The notes: generated by a model from the sequence alone, not told the origin. A stretch of 64,000 bases of DNA from Zunongwangia mangrovi (GCF_900112105.1 NZ_FOKV01000005.1:1-64000); one strand, 5' to 3'. Positions 44,187 through 54,112 are shown, counted from the stretch's first letter. Numbers and translations: made by a program.

Positions 44187-44717
44187 TTCCGCCCTACAAT
44201 TCCGTTTATTTTATATAGAAATCCGTTTGAAGCTTTGGCGGGTTTAGCCAATTTCAGCCATTCTCCAGCAGCCGATTTTATATAAATTTCACCATCTTTT
44301 TCTACAAACTTTAACCTGGAGCCTTCCATGTTTTCTACTAATAACTGATGCTGATTTTCGATAATTTCAGGCTTTAATTTTTCATAAGGCAAAGCGCGAT
44401 TCAGCATAATTTATATTTTTAAAAGCATCATCTTGCGGGGCAAAAACTGTGTAAGGCCCACGTCCTTTCAATAAAGTCGCCGCCAGATCTCCATTTTGAA
44501 GAATTTGATTAAAATTAGAAAGCTTAACATCTTCTGCAGCGATATTAGCAATACTTCTAGACTCGGTTATTGCTTTCATTCGCTTTGTGTTGCTAATATC
44601 AACCAAACTATCTTCTAATTTCAACTCGTCGATCATATTTTGCCGCTGTTTTTCTTTTAAATTATCGCAAGAAGTCCATAAAAAAAGAGCCGCAAAAATT
44701 AATAGTATCTGTTTCAT
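44183..44717 (-). pseudogene. Frameshifted fasciclin (FAS1) lipoprotein
   Basis: Two overlapping frames together resemble one FAS1 lipoprotein. The first (44717 to 44382) has a lipoprotein signal (FLWTSCDN, C17) and the FAS1 start SIANIAAEDVKLSNFNQIL...LLKGRGPYTVFAPQDDAFKNI. It then stops, while the second frame (44407 to 44183) continues with LPYEKLKPEIIENQHQLLVENMEGSRLKFVEKDGEIYIKS, like the second half of FAS1. The join needs a frameshift near 44400, and some middle residues seem short. FAS1 proteins are cell-surface adhesion domains. A sequencing error is the alternative. Confidence 0.7.
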
Positions 44718-44849
44718 ACTTCTAAAATACAGCCACTTAAAATCTCATTACGGTAAAACTTCGTTAAAGAATGTAAAGCAATTACTAAACCTGCGACTTA
44801 TTTTAAAAACGAGCGAATAATTCGTATTTTTGCATCACAAGATTTAATT

Positions 44850-45053
44850 ATGGAACTATTTATCATAACAGCGGTTTTATTAGGATTGGCCTTTGCGGGT
44901 ATTGCAATTAAAATATGGGGAAAGAAAGATGGTGAGTTTGCAGGAACCTGCGCCAGCCAGAGCCCTTTTTTAAATAAAGAAGGCGAACCTTGTAGTTTCT
45001 GCGGAAAAGCGCCAGACGAAAAGTGTAAAAATCCACAGCAACAGACCAATTAA
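44850..45053 (+). CDS. Small membrane protein with C-terminal cysteines
   Basis: A 67-aa protein with one N-terminal helix (2-24, LFIITAVLLGLAFAGIAIKIW) and a soluble part holding four cysteines (GTCASQS, EPCSFCGKAPDEKCKN), possibly a small metal site. Homologues in Flavobacteriia are annotated only as membrane or secreted proteins. It is followed 6 bp later by a glycosyltransferase gene, so it is likely co-transcribed. Confidence 0.75.
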   Translation: MELFIITAVLLGLAFAGIAIKIWGKKDGEFAGTCASQSPFLNKEGEPCSFCGKAPDEKCKNPQQQTN

Positions 45054-45059
45054 TGCTGA

Positions 45060-46163
45060 ATGGCGACAGTTCTATTTGCCCTTTTTCTTTTATTCGCGGC
45101 AATTAACCTTAGTTATTTTATAGCTTTTTTTAGCTTTTCTGGCTCCAGATCTTCTGAAGCTAAACCGGTAACATTTCCTGTTTCGGTAATTGTTTGTGCT
45201 AAAAATGAAGCTGAAAATCTACAAAACTTCCTGCCTTCGATCTTAGAACAGGATTATCCCGATTTCGAAGTGATCGTGATCAACGATGCTTCTGCAGATC
45301 ATACTTTAGATATTATTGAAGAATTTCAACAGATCGACCCCAGGATAAAGATCGTGAATGTTGAAAATAACGAAGCCTTTTGGGCGAACAAAAAATATGC
45401 ACTTACGCTAGGCATCAAAAAAGCCCAAAACGAACACTTAGTTTTTACTGATGCAGATTGTGCCCCTCAATCGATTCATTGGTTACGCCATATGGCTTCA
45501 GGGTTTTCAGAAGAAAAAACTATTGTTTTAGGGTACGGCGGATACTTTCAGTATAAAAAATCATTCATTAATAAGTTAATTCGCTTTGAAACCCTTTTAA
45601 CGGCTATTCAGTATTTTTCGTACGCTAAACTTGGCAATCCATATATGGGTGTAGGCAGAAATTTAGCTTATACTTCCGGCCAATTTTACAAACTGAATGG
45701 TTTTGCCTCTCACCTACAAATTAGATCTGGTGATGATGATCTTTTTGTAAACGAAGCAGCGACCAATAAAAATGTAGTGGTTTGCGATCACAAAGAAAGT
45801 ATTACCAGAAGTGTCCCTAAAACCAGTATTTCTAAATGGTTTAGACAAAAAAGAAGACATGCCTCTGTAGCTAAATTCTATAAATCGAAACATAAACTTT
45901 TGCTAGGTCTATTTTACACTAGCAGATTATTGTTTTGGATCCTATTAATTATTCTATTAGTTTTTAAAATATACTGGCCATTCACTTTAGGTGTTTTGGG
46001 ACTCACTTTAATTATCGAAGGAATTGTATATTTTCAGTCGGCCAAAAAACTAGACGAAAAAGACGTTATTTGGTTATTTCCCATTCTCGAACCTTTCCTA
46101 ATCCTATCACAATTAGGTATATTTATAGCCAACATTATTTCAAAACCCTCACATTGGAAATAA
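45060..46163 (+). CDS. Membrane family 2 glycosyltransferase
   Basis: A 367-aa GT-A transferase. One N-terminal helix (3-25) anchors the catalytic domain: PVSVIVCAKNEAENLQNFLPSIL, VIVINDASADHTLDI, the DxD-like FTDADCAPQ, GVGRNLAYTSGQFY and RSGDDDLFVNE, and the KWFRQKRRHAS motif typical of processive enzymes. Three C-terminal helices follow. It probably builds a surface polysaccharide or glycolipid. It overlaps the sigma factor gene by 10 bp. Confidence 0.92.
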   Translation: MATVLFALFLLFAAINLSYFIAFFSFSGSRSSEAKPVTFPVSVIVCAKNEAENLQNFLPSILEQDYPDFEVIVINDASADHTLDIIEEFQQIDPRIKIVNVENNEAFWANKKYALTLGIKKAQNEHLVFTDADCAPQSIHWLRHMASGFSEEKTIVLGYGGYFQYKKSFINKLIRFETLLTAIQYFSYAKLGNPYMGVGRNLAYTSGQFYKLNGFASHLQIRSGDDDLFVNEAATNKNVVVCDHKESITRSVPKTSISKWFRQKRRHASVAKFYKSKHKLLLGLFYTSRLLFWILLIILLVFKIYWPFTLGVLGLTLIIEGIVYFQSAKKLDEKDVIWLFPILEPFLILSQLGIFIANIISKPSHWK

Positions 46164-46723
46164 ATCAGGAGTTATTATTACAAAAAATTCAGGAGGCGAA
46201 AAAAGGAAGTCAGTCGGCTTTCAACTATTTGCTCGATAAGTTTTGGAACGATGTTTATGGATTTCAGCTTAAAAAAACACAAAATGAATATGAAGCTGAA
46301 GATATTACGATCCAAACCTTCTCGAAAGCTTTTAAACGATTAGAAACTTTTGATGAAAATTATTCCTTTAGCACCTGGTTAATTGCCATTTCTAAAAATA
46401 TTCATGTAGATATTCTTCGGAAGAAAAACAGCCAGTTACGCATAAATACTATTTCTGAAGCCAGCGATAAAGTAAATACGATCGTAGACGAAACACCTTC
46501 TATAGAAGACAAACTTATTACTGAACAAAATTTGGCACAATTGCTTCAGGATATCAAAAAACTAAAGCCACATTATCAGGAAGTTTTAAACCTTCGTTTT
46601 TTTCAGGAGAAATCCTATAAAGAAATTTCAGAATCTTTAGGAGAACCTATGAATAATGTAAAGGTTAAACTATTAAGAGCCAAAAAATTACTTTCAGAAA
46701 TTATCGAAGATCGTAAAAGCTAA
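46154..46723 (+). CDS. ECF-type RNA polymerase sigma factor
   Basis: A sigma-70 family protein, 189 aa from a TTG at 46154 (MEINQELLLQKIQEAKKGSQSAF). The long frame back to 46070 lies inside the glycosyltransferase and is not used. Region 2 reads YEAEDITIQTFSKAFKRLETFDENYSFSTWLIAISKNIHVDILR. Region 4 reads KPHYQEVLNLRFFQEKSYKEISESLGEPMNNVKVKLLRAKKLL. It overlaps the preceding gene, and no anti-sigma factor is beside it. Confidence 0.92.
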   Translation: MEINQELLLQKIQEAKKGSQSAFNYLLDKFWNDVYGFQLKKTQNEYEAEDITIQTFSKAFKRLETFDENYSFSTWLIAISKNIHVDILRKKNSQLRINTISEASDKVNTIVDETPSIEDKLITEQNLAQLLQDIKKLKPHYQEVLNLRFFQEKSYKEISESLGEPMNNVKVKLLRAKKLLSEIIEDRKS

Positions 46724-46799
46724 TTAAGGTTTTTAAACTACCTGCGTCTAATTATGCAATTAGATAGAATATTGTATCTTTGAACAAGAGATTTTTGCT

Positions 46800-47678
46800 A
46801 TGAGTACAGAAACACTTACACCTACAAAAACAACACCTAAAGGAAAACCAAAATGGCTTCGTGTGAAGCTTCCTACAGGTAAAAAATATACCGAATTACG
46901 TAGTCTTGTAGACAAATACGATCTACATACGATCTGTACTTCGGGAAGTTGCCCAAACATGGGAGAATGCTGGAGCGAAGGAACCGCAACTTTTATGATA
47001 TTAGGTAATATTTGTACACGATCTTGCGGATTTTGTGGTGTAAAAACTGGTAGACCAGAAACGGTAGATTGGGACGAGCCAGAGAAAGTAGCACGCTCTA
47101 TTAAATTAATGAAAATTAAGCACGCGGTAGTTACAAGTGTAGACCGTGATGATTTAAAGGATATGGGATCGATCATTTGGGCAGAAACGGTAAAAGCCAT
47201 TCGCCGAATGAATCCTGAAACCACCTTAGAAACACTTATCCCAGATTTTCAGGGAAATACCAGAAATATCGATCGTATCGTAGAAGTAGCTCCAGAAGTT
47301 GTTTCTCATAACATGGAAACGGTTCGCAGATTAACGCGAGAGGTAAGAATCCAGGCAAAATACGATCGCTCTTTAGAAGTCTTGCGCTATTTAAAAGAAC
47401 AGGGCATAAATCGTACAAAATCGGGAATTATGCTTGGTCTTGGCGAAACTGAAGAAGAAGTGATCCAAACACTTCACGATCTTAAAGACGCTAATGTAGA
47501 TGTGGTGACTATTGGGCAGTATTTACAACCAAGTAAACGTCACTTACCGGTAAAGCAATTTATCACACCAGATCAATTTAAAAAGTACGAAGCTATAGGT
47601 TTAGATCTTGGATTTAGACACGTAGAAAGTAGTGCTTTGGTAAGATCTTCTTACAAAGCGCAAAAGCATATTAACTAA
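46800..47678 (+). CDS. lipA: Lipoyl synthase
   Basis: A radical-SAM enzyme inserting two sulfurs into octanoyl groups to make lipoate. The auxiliary cluster cysteines are C46, C51, C57 (CTSGSCPNMGEC) and the SAM cluster is C72, C76, C79 (CTRSCGFC). The C-terminal RSSYKA serine ligand is present near residue 286. 292 aa, full length. A -7 element TATCTTTG lies at 46775-46782. gap follows after 4 bp. Confidence 0.98.
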   Translation: MSTETLTPTKTTPKGKPKWLRVKLPTGKKYTELRSLVDKYDLHTICTSGSCPNMGECWSEGTATFMILGNICTRSCGFCGVKTGRPETVDWDEPEKVARSIKLMKIKHAVVTSVDRDDLKDMGSIIWAETVKAIRRMNPETTLETLIPDFQGNTRNIDRIVEVAPEVVSHNMETVRRLTREVRIQAKYDRSLEVLRYLKEQGINRTKSGIMLGLGETEEEVIQTLHDLKDANVDVVTIGQYLQPSKRHLPVKQFITPDQFKKYEAIGLDLGFRHVESSALVRSSYKAQKHIN

Positions 47679-47682
47679 GAAA

Positions 47683-48684
47683 ATGCCTAAAATCATTAAT
47701 CTTGGAATAAACGGTTTTGGCCGCATTGGTCGAAATTTGTTTAGATTGCTTATTGACCATCCTCAAATAAATGTGGTCGCTATCAACGACCTTGCCGATG
47801 CAAAAACACTGGCGCATTTATTAAAATACGATAGCATCCACGGAATCTTTAATGCTGAAATTGCTGCGGAAGAAAACAAGCTTGTGGTTAACGGAAAAAC
47901 TACCACCGTTTTTAACCAAAATCACCCTTCTAAAATCGATTGGACTTCTTCTGAAGTAGATATTGTAGTTGAAGCTACCGGGAAATTTAAAACCCGTCCA
48001 GAACTGCAAAAACATTTAGGAGAGACTGTAAAAAAAGTGATCTTATCTGTTCCGCCGCAAGACGAAAGTATTAAAATGGTGGTTCTTGGTGTGAACGAGC
48101 ATATTTTAGATGGTAGCGAAGATATTATTTCTAATGCCAGCTGTACTACCAATAATGCTGCACCGATGCTGAAGCTTATTCACGAAAATTTTGCCGTAGA
48201 ACAAGCTTATATTACCACCGTACATTCTTTTACATCAGACCAAAGTTTGCACGACCAGCCACATCGAGATCTTCGACGAAGCAGAGCGGCAACACAGTCG
48301 ATAATTCCTACAACAACAGGAGCAGCAAAAGCGCTGACTTCTATATTTCCAGAGCTAAGTGATGTGATTGGTGGCTGCGGAATTAGAGTACCGGTTCCCA
48401 ACGGCTCGTTAACCGATATGACAATTAATGTCTCAAAATCTACTTCGATAGAAGAAGTAAATGAAATTTTTAAAACCGCTTCAGCAACAAGTTTACGCGG
48501 AATTTTAAGCTATACAGAAGACCCAATAGTTTCTAAAGATATCTCTGGAAACCCTCATTCTTGTGTTTTTGATGCAGAAATGACTTCAGTAATTGACGGA
48601 AAATTAATAAAACTTATAGGCTGGTACGATAACGAAGTTGGATATTCAAGCAGGTTGATAGATTTAATTTCTACTTTCTATTAA
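47683..48684 (+). CDS. gap: Glyceraldehyde-3-phosphate dehydrogenase, type I
   Basis: The glycolytic/gluconeogenic NAD(P)-dependent enzyme, 333 aa. NAD site NGFGRIGRNLFR (10-21), catalytic C154 (SNASCTTNNAAP), H181 (TTVHSFTSDQ), and WYDNEVGYSSR at the end. Co-factor determinant ND in VVAINDL (residues 35-36) suggests NAD. It follows lipA by 4 bp. Confidence 0.96.
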   Translation: MPKIINLGINGFGRIGRNLFRLLIDHPQINVVAINDLADAKTLAHLLKYDSIHGIFNAEIAAEENKLVVNGKTTTVFNQNHPSKIDWTSSEVDIVVEATGKFKTRPELQKHLGETVKKVILSVPPQDESIKMVVLGVNEHILDGSEDIISNASCTTNNAAPMLKLIHENFAVEQAYITTVHSFTSDQSLHDQPHRDLRRSRAATQSIIPTTTGAAKALTSIFPELSDVIGGCGIRVPVPNGSLTDMTINVSKSTSIEEVNEIFKTASATSLRGILSYTEDPIVSKDISGNPHSCVFDAEMTSVIDGKLIKLIGWYDNEVGYSSRLIDLISTFY

Positions 48685-48727
48685 TTTAAGTATCTTTAGC
48701 AGCAATTTTTAGCCTTTTAGCTGTAAA

Positions 48728-50959
48728 ATGAATAAGTTAAAGCTTACGTATTTCCTGCTTTTTACTTGCTTTTTAATTTTTTCAACTAGCGCCCAAAACC
48801 AGAATAGAGAAAAAATTACCCGTCAAATTGATAGCCTTTTAAAGAGTGCAGAACTTTCTGTAAACAGGTACGAATTTGACAAAGCAACAGATGAACTTAA
48901 CCGATCATTAGAACTAGCACAGGATATTAACCATAAGAGGAACATTGCCTTAGCCAGCAGTATCTCCTCTAAACTTAATTATATACAACACAACTATAGT
49001 GATGCCACTACGGCTATAAACAGAGCGATTGCTATACAGCGTGAGATATTAGACGAAAAAGGCCTTGCCTACAGCTACCTTAGCTTTTCTAAGATCCTAA
49101 TTTCCCAGAAGGAACGGCAACGAGCGATGGATTACCTTAATCTATCTGAAAGCCATTATAAGAAATCAAATAATAAATATCTAGATCAATACCTTTCTCT
49201 GCTGAATTTACAGCGCGCTATTATTTTCTTGAATTTAGACGATTCTCCAAATAAAGCTTTTCAGCATTTAATGAAAGCGAAAACAGATCTGGATTCTCTT
49301 TCTAATCCATACGAATACACAAGACTTCATTATTATTTAGCAAGAACAGAACTTTACAGAAAAAATTATTCTGAAGCTACTAGATATGCCAATATTGCTT
49401 TAGGAATTGCCCAGCAAAAGAAGTTTATAGGAATGGTAATGAGCTCTTACAATCTTCTTAGCCAAATTTACGAAGTGCAGGGAAATACCGAAGAGGCTTT
49501 AAGCTACCTAAAATTGGCAAATACAGAGCGTGACCGACTTTTTGATATTAATAAAAAAGCACTTGCTAAAGATCATTACAGTAAATATGGCAACGACGCC
49601 TTAAAAAGCGAGATAAAGGAACTTGCTGCTCAAAGAGAAGAAAACGAGCGTTCTTTAAAAGTGAATAAACTCACCACCATTTTAAGTGTTGCGTTAATCA
49701 CGATCTTATCCTTGCTTACGCTATCACTTTATAAGAACAACAACTTAAGAGCGAGAGCAAACGGATTGCTTCAAAAGAAGAATCGTGAACTTACTTTAGC
49801 CAAGGAAAATGCTGAACGTGCTACAACTGCCAAAGCGCAGTTTTTGAGTACGATCACTCACGAACTTAGGACACCGCTTTATGCCGTTACCGGACTAACG
49901 CATTTATTACTGGAAGAAAATCCAACTCCTAATCAAAAAGAACATCTGAATTCTTTAAAATTTTCAGGGGAATACTTATTGAGTTTGATCAATAACATCC
50001 TTGACCTTAACAAACTTGAAGCAAATAAAGTAGAGATCGTAAATTCTTCGTTCGATCTAAAGAAGAGAATTTCAGATGTTTTAGTAGCGCTTAAAAATTC
50101 TGCAGACGATAAGAACATTAATATTCACTTCGATTTCGGAAAAAATATTCCGAAGAAATTAAAAGGAGATCCACTAAAATTATCTCAGATTTTGATCAAT
50201 CTTATCGGGAATTCGATCAAATTTACTGAAGATGGAGATATTTGGATAAAAGTTGAATTGATCGAACAGGTTAAAGACGAAGTTTCCCTTCATTTTGAAA
50301 TCAAAGATAACGGTGAGGGAATTTCGAAAGAAAAGCAAAAAGCGATATTCGAGAATTTCACCCAGGGTTCGACGCAGATTAACCGTAAATTTGGTGGTAC
50401 AGGTTTAGGACTTTCTATTGTGAAAAACCTGCTTACTCTTATGGGTAGCGAAATTAGCCTGGAAAGTGACTTAGGAAAAGGTTCTAAATTTTCTTTCGAC
50501 CTTAATTTCATTATCGTAGAACCAGCTTCGAAACCAGCAGAAACTAAGCAGAAACTACCGGTTAAGAACGAGGATTATCTTGAAGGCAAAGAAATTCTTG
50601 TAGTAGAAGATAATAAGATCAATCAAATGATCACTAAGAAGATCATCGAGAAAAACAAAGCTATCTGCAAAGTTGCCGATAACGGTACCACCGCCATAGA
50701 AATGGTAAAAGAAGGAAATTTCAATCTAATTTTAATGGATATTCACATGCCAGGAATTAGTGGTATTGAGGCAACCAAGGAAATTAGAAAATTTGATCCT
50801 GAAATCCCTATTATCGCTTTAACAGCGGTTACTTTAGATGAAAATCTGGATGAATTTTACCTAAATGGTTTCAATGATATTATCCCGAAACCATATAAAA
50901 CGGAAGAGTTTTTTACCAAGATCAATAAATACCTGGCAAAACAAGAAGCTAAAGCTTGA
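48728..50959 (+). CDS. Hybrid sensor histidine kinase with TPR sensor and receiver
   Basis: A 743-aa two-component protein. The signal peptide (1-22) is followed by a periplasmic TPR-like array (about 30-290), one membrane helix (about 317-337), a coiled coil, HisKA with phospho-acceptor H378 (STITHELRTP), HATPase (N box LIGNSIKFTEDGD, GEGISKE, GTGLGLSIVKNL) and a receiver with D671 (LILMDIHMPG). The receiver is on the same chain and no output DNA-binding domain is present, so the phosphate must pass to another protein. It is a lone gene with a shared terminator at 50992. Confidence 0.94.
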   Translation: MNKLKLTYFLLFTCFLIFSTSAQNQNREKITRQIDSLLKSAELSVNRYEFDKATDELNRSLELAQDINHKRNIALASSISSKLNYIQHNYSDATTAINRAIAIQREILDEKGLAYSYLSFSKILISQKERQRAMDYLNLSESHYKKSNNKYLDQYLSLLNLQRAIIFLNLDDSPNKAFQHLMKAKTDLDSLSNPYEYTRLHYYLARTELYRKNYSEATRYANIALGIAQQKKFIGMVMSSYNLLSQIYEVQGNTEEALSYLKLANTERDRLFDINKKALAKDHYSKYGNDALKSEIKELAAQREENERSLKVNKLTTILSVALITILSLLTLSLYKNNNLRARANGLLQKKNRELTLAKENAERATTAKAQFLSTITHELRTPLYAVTGLTHLLLEENPTPNQKEHLNSLKFSGEYLLSLINNILDLNKLEANKVEIVNSSFDLKKRISDVLVALKNSADDKNINIHFDFGKNIPKKLKGDPLKLSQILINLIGNSIKFTEDGDIWIKVELIEQVKDEVSLHFEIKDNGEGISKEKQKAIFENFTQGSTQINRKFGGTGLGLSIVKNLLTLMGSEISLESDLGKGSKFSFDLNFIIVEPASKPAETKQKLPVKNEDYLEGKEILVVEDNKINQMITKKIIEKNKAICKVADNGTTAIEMVKEGNFNLILMDIHMPGISGIEATKEIRKFDPEIPIIALTAVTLDENLDEFYLNGFNDIIPKPYKTEEFFTKINKYLAKQEAKA

Positions 50960-50991
50960 TTCCTAGAGAATTGAGATAACTTACAATTCAT

Positions 50992-51025
50992 AAAAAAGCG
51001 GACGTCTGATAGGCCGCTTTTTTTT
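50992..51025. terminator. Bidirectional terminator between kinase and lpxK
   Basis: Stem AAAAAAGCGG (50992-51001) and CCGCTTTTTT (from 51014), with flanking A and T tracts that suit both directions. It overlaps the last bases of lpxK. Confidence 0.85.
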
Positions 51026-52025
51026 ATTTTTGATGTTCTACTATAAATTTATTTACCCGGTTTAAAAAATGTGATTCATTTTCTACAAAATCGGTTTCAA
51101 TAGGTAAATAATAAAGCGGAACACTAATCTTATCCTTTAAACGCATAAAATCTTTCTCGGTCGTAAGAATACTTTCTTTGCCATTTAATATCTCGATCTC
51201 GCTTGCAGTAAAATTGTGATGATCTGGAAATTTTTGATGCTCAAAATGTATATTTTCCGCCTTTAGATACTCAATAAAAGGTTCTGGCTTGGCGATTCCA
51301 GTCACTACTGTTACGTTCCCTTTGATATCTTTTAAAGAAAATTCTCGATTTTGACTAAAGATCGTATTTGCATATTTTATGGTAGAAAAATAAAGATCTT
51401 GATATTGTTTAATCTGAAGCTTAAATCTTATATGTTCACGCTCTTTTAATGTAATATTCGCAGGACATTTTGTAACGATGATCACCTGTGCCCTATCGGC
51501 GCCAGAATATGTTTCACGCAGATTTCCGGTAGGCAATAAAAAATCATTAGAATACAGATCGCCATAAGCAGTGAGTAAAATATTAAATCCTGCCTTTACT
51601 TTTCTATGCTGAAAAGCGTCATCTAAAAGTACAATTTCAGCATTTTGTTTTCTTAATTCGGCAATTCCATTTCTACGATCGGCATCTACAGCGACCATTG
51701 TTTTAGGGAACTTGGTTTTAAATTGCAAAGGTTCATCGCCGGTTTCGATAGCTTCTTCAGTTCCTTTCAGATTTAAAAAACCTTCCGTAGATCTTTTATA
51801 ACCTCTACTTAAAACAGCAATATTCTTATAGTTTAACTTCCGCAGTAAATATTCGATCATTGGAGATTTGCCCGTTCCGCCAGCACTAAGATTCCCCACA
51901 CAGATCACCGGAAAATCATAACTGGAACTTTTTAAAATTCCGGCGTCAAAAAATTTATTTCTAAACCATACAATTATTCCATATAAAAAGGCAAACGGAA
52001 AAAGGAATTTTCGTAGTAAATTCAT
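51024..52025 (-). CDS. lpxK: Tetraacyldisaccharide 4'-kinase
   Basis: LpxK phosphorylates the lipid A precursor at the 4' position, at the inner membrane. The 333-aa kinase has the N-terminal hydrophobic anchor (LLRKFLFPFAFLYGIIVWFRN), the P-loop GNLSAGGTGKSPMIEYLL, LSRGYKRST, LLDDAFQHRKV and FPDHHNF. It shows the organism makes a lipid A outer membrane. Convergent with the histidine kinase gene. Confidence 0.96.
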   Translation of the reverse strand: MNLLRKFLFPFAFLYGIIVWFRNKFFDAGILKSSSYDFPVICVGNLSAGGTGKSPMIEYLLRKLNYKNIAVLSRGYKRSTEGFLNLKGTEEAIETGDEPLQFKTKFPKTMVAVDADRRNGIAELRKQNAEIVLLDDAFQHRKVKAGFNILLTAYGDLYSNDFLLPTGNLRETYSGADRAQVIIVTKCPANITLKEREHIRFKLQIKQYQDLYFSTIKYANTIFSQNREFSLKDIKGNVTVVTGIAKPEPFIEYLKAENIHFEHQKFPDHHNFTASEIEILNGKESILTTEKDFMRLKDKISVPLYYLPIETDFVENESHFLNRVNKFIVEHQK

Positions 52026-52235
52026 ACAGGGCGGGCTATAATATTTATCTTTGACATCTAATTTTACGCATTTTGATAATTTAACTGATCGATTAAATGC
52101 ATCAGATCAGCTTACTATCATTTGTTAGTTACAGTTTTTGGATGCTTTTTGAAAATTAATACATTATTTAAAAAGAACCCATTAATTACTGAATTAACAA
52201 AAAGACCTTGGTAAAGGCATTTAAAATTTAAAAAT

Positions 52236-53330
52236 ATGATTATTCAGGATATCATAAAAGAAATTGAAGCATTTGCTCCACTAAATTATGCTGAAGACTT
52301 CGATAATGTGGGACTTTTGGTTGGTGATAAAAATGATGAAGTTACCAGAGCACTTATCACTTTAGATACGCTTGAAGCTACGGTAGACGAAGCAATTGCC
52401 AAAAAGTGTAATCTTATTGTTAGTTTTCATCCTATCATATTCTCTGGACTCAAAAAGATCACCGGTAGAAATTATGTAGAGCGAGTGGTTCTAAAAGCAA
52501 TAAAAAATGATATTGCTATTTATGCAATTCATACTGCATTAGACAATCAGCACAAAGGCGTTAATGATATGATCTGCGAGAAAATAGGACTCGTACATCG
52601 CCAAATATTGATCCCTAAGAAGAACAGTATTAAAAAACTGCTCACCTTTGTTCCTAAAAAAGATGCTGAAAAAGTTCGAAAAGCGATCTTTGATGTAGGC
52701 GGCGGTAGTATTGGAAACTATGATAATTGCAGCTTTAATGTAAACGGACAGGGAAGTTTTAAAGGAAATGAAGCATCTAACCCTGTGATTGGGGAGCGAG
52801 GTAACATTCATTTTGAAGAAGAAACCCAGATCGGGATCACTTTCCCGGCTCATGTAGAGGGCAACATTTTAAATGCACTATTTAGTTCCCATCCTTACGA
52901 AGAAGTTGCGTATGAAATCACCAGCCTGGAAAATACCAATCAACATCTTGGTATGGGCATGATCGGTGAACTGGAAGAACCACAAGACGAAAAAACCTTC
53001 CTAAAACATATAAAATCTACCTTTAAAACCGGCTGTGTACGGCATTCAGCATTACTTGAAAAACCGATAAAAAAAGTTGCAGTTTTAGGTGGAAGTGGCG
53101 CTTTTGCGATCGAAAATGCGAAAAAAGCAGGTGCAGATATGTATATTACTGCAGATTTAAAATACCACGACTTCTATAAAGCCGAGCAAAATATAGTGTT
53201 AGCCGATATTGGACACTATGAAAGCGAACAGTTTACAAAAAATTTACTATATTCTTTTTTAACGAAAAAATTTAGTAATTTTGCACTTATTTTAGCAGAG
53301 ACAAATAGCAATCCTATCAAGTATATTTAA
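52236..53330 (+). CDS. Nif3-like dinuclear metal centre protein
   Basis: A 364-aa Nif3/DUF34 protein. Metal ligands appear in FHPIIFSG (H), AIHTALDN (H, D) and, at the C-terminus, GHYESEQFT (H, E), around an inserted middle domain (about 130-230). Homologues form hexamers with two metals; they are sometimes called GTP cyclohydrolase I type 2, but the function is not settled. Followed by the coiled-coil gene after 2 bp. Confidence 0.93.
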   Translation: MIIQDIIKEIEAFAPLNYAEDFDNVGLLVGDKNDEVTRALITLDTLEATVDEAIAKKCNLIVSFHPIIFSGLKKITGRNYVERVVLKAIKNDIAIYAIHTALDNQHKGVNDMICEKIGLVHRQILIPKKNSIKKLLTFVPKKDAEKVRKAIFDVGGGSIGNYDNCSFNVNGQGSFKGNEASNPVIGERGNIHFEEETQIGITFPAHVEGNILNALFSSHPYEEVAYEITSLENTNQHLGMGMIGELEEPQDEKTFLKHIKSTFKTGCVRHSALLEKPIKKVAVLGGSGAFAIENAKKAGADMYITADLKYHDFYKAEQNIVLADIGHYESEQFTKNLLYSFLTKKFSNFALILAETNSNPIKYI

Positions 53331-53332
53331 GT

Positions 53333-54112
53333 ATGGCAAAGAAAAATGATCTTACTGTAGAAGAGAAGTTAAGAGCTTTATACGATCTTCAGTTGGTAGA
53401 TTCCAGAATTGATGAAATTCGAAACGTGAGAGGCGAACTTCCTTTAGAGGTACAGGATTTAGAAGATGAAGTAGCCGGATTGAATAAACGTTTACAAAAA
53501 TTAGATGGTGATATCGAAGTAATCAACAACGATATTAAGAATAAGAAAAATCTTATCGACGAGTCTAAGACGACCATCAAAAAATATTCTGAGCAGCAAA
53601 AAAATGTTCGTAATAACCGGGAATTCAACGCTTTAACAAAAGAAGTTGAATACCAGGAATTAGAGATCGAACTTGCTGAAAAGCACATCAAAGAATACAA
53701 AGCTCAGATCGAGCAAAAGAAACAAGTGATCGAGCAAACCCAAGAGCGTCTTAAAGATCGCCAAGCTCACTTAGAGCACAAAAAAGGAGAACTTGATGCG
53801 ATTCTTGCAGAGACCGAAAAAGAAGAGCAGGCGCTTATCGACAGATCAGAACAATACGAGAATGAGATCGATGCACGTTTAGTAAAAGCTTACAAACGTA
53901 TTCGTACCAATGTAAAAAATGGTTTAGCTATTGTGCCTGTAGAACGTGGTGCTTCAGGTGGTTCTTACTTTACGATTCCTCCACAGGTAATTATGGAAAT
54001 TGCCGGAAGAAAAAAGATCATTACAGACGAGCACAGTGGTCGTATTCTTGTAGATGAAGATCTTGCAAAAGAAGAAAAAGAAAAAATGGATCAACTTTTC
54101 CAAAGCATGTAA
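53333..54112 (+). CDS. Coiled-coil protein with cysteine-less C4 zinc-ribbon fold
   Basis: A 259-aa protein. Residues about 25-185 form a long coiled coil (LEDEVAGLNKRLQKLDGDIEVINND...). The C-terminus aligns with the zf-RING_7/C4 zinc-ribbon family (SGGSYFTIPPQ...KKIITDEHSGRILVD), but the four expected cysteines are S208, S211, D232 and S235, so zinc cannot bind there in the usual way. The family is an unassigned helper of nucleic-acid or flagellar processes in other bacteria. Co-transcribed with the Nif3-like gene. Confidence 0.85.
   Translation: MAKKNDLTVEEKLRALYDLQLVDSRIDEIRNVRGELPLEVQDLEDEVAGLNKRLQKLDGDIEVINNDIKNKKNLIDESKTTIKKYSEQQKNVRNNREFNALTKEVEYQELEIELAEKHIKEYKAQIEQKKQVIEQTQERLKDRQAHLEHKKGELDAILAETEKEEQALIDRSEQYENEIDARLVKAYKRIRTNVKNGLAIVPVERGASGGSYFTIPPQVIMEIAGRKKIITDEHSGRILVDEDLAKEEKEKMDQLFQSM

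Noticed and set aside
46070-46153. Longer N-terminus for the ECF sigma factor
   Set aside because: The extension overlaps the glycosyltransferase coding sequence and has no sigma-factor similarity; TTG 46154 gives the normal region 1/2 start.
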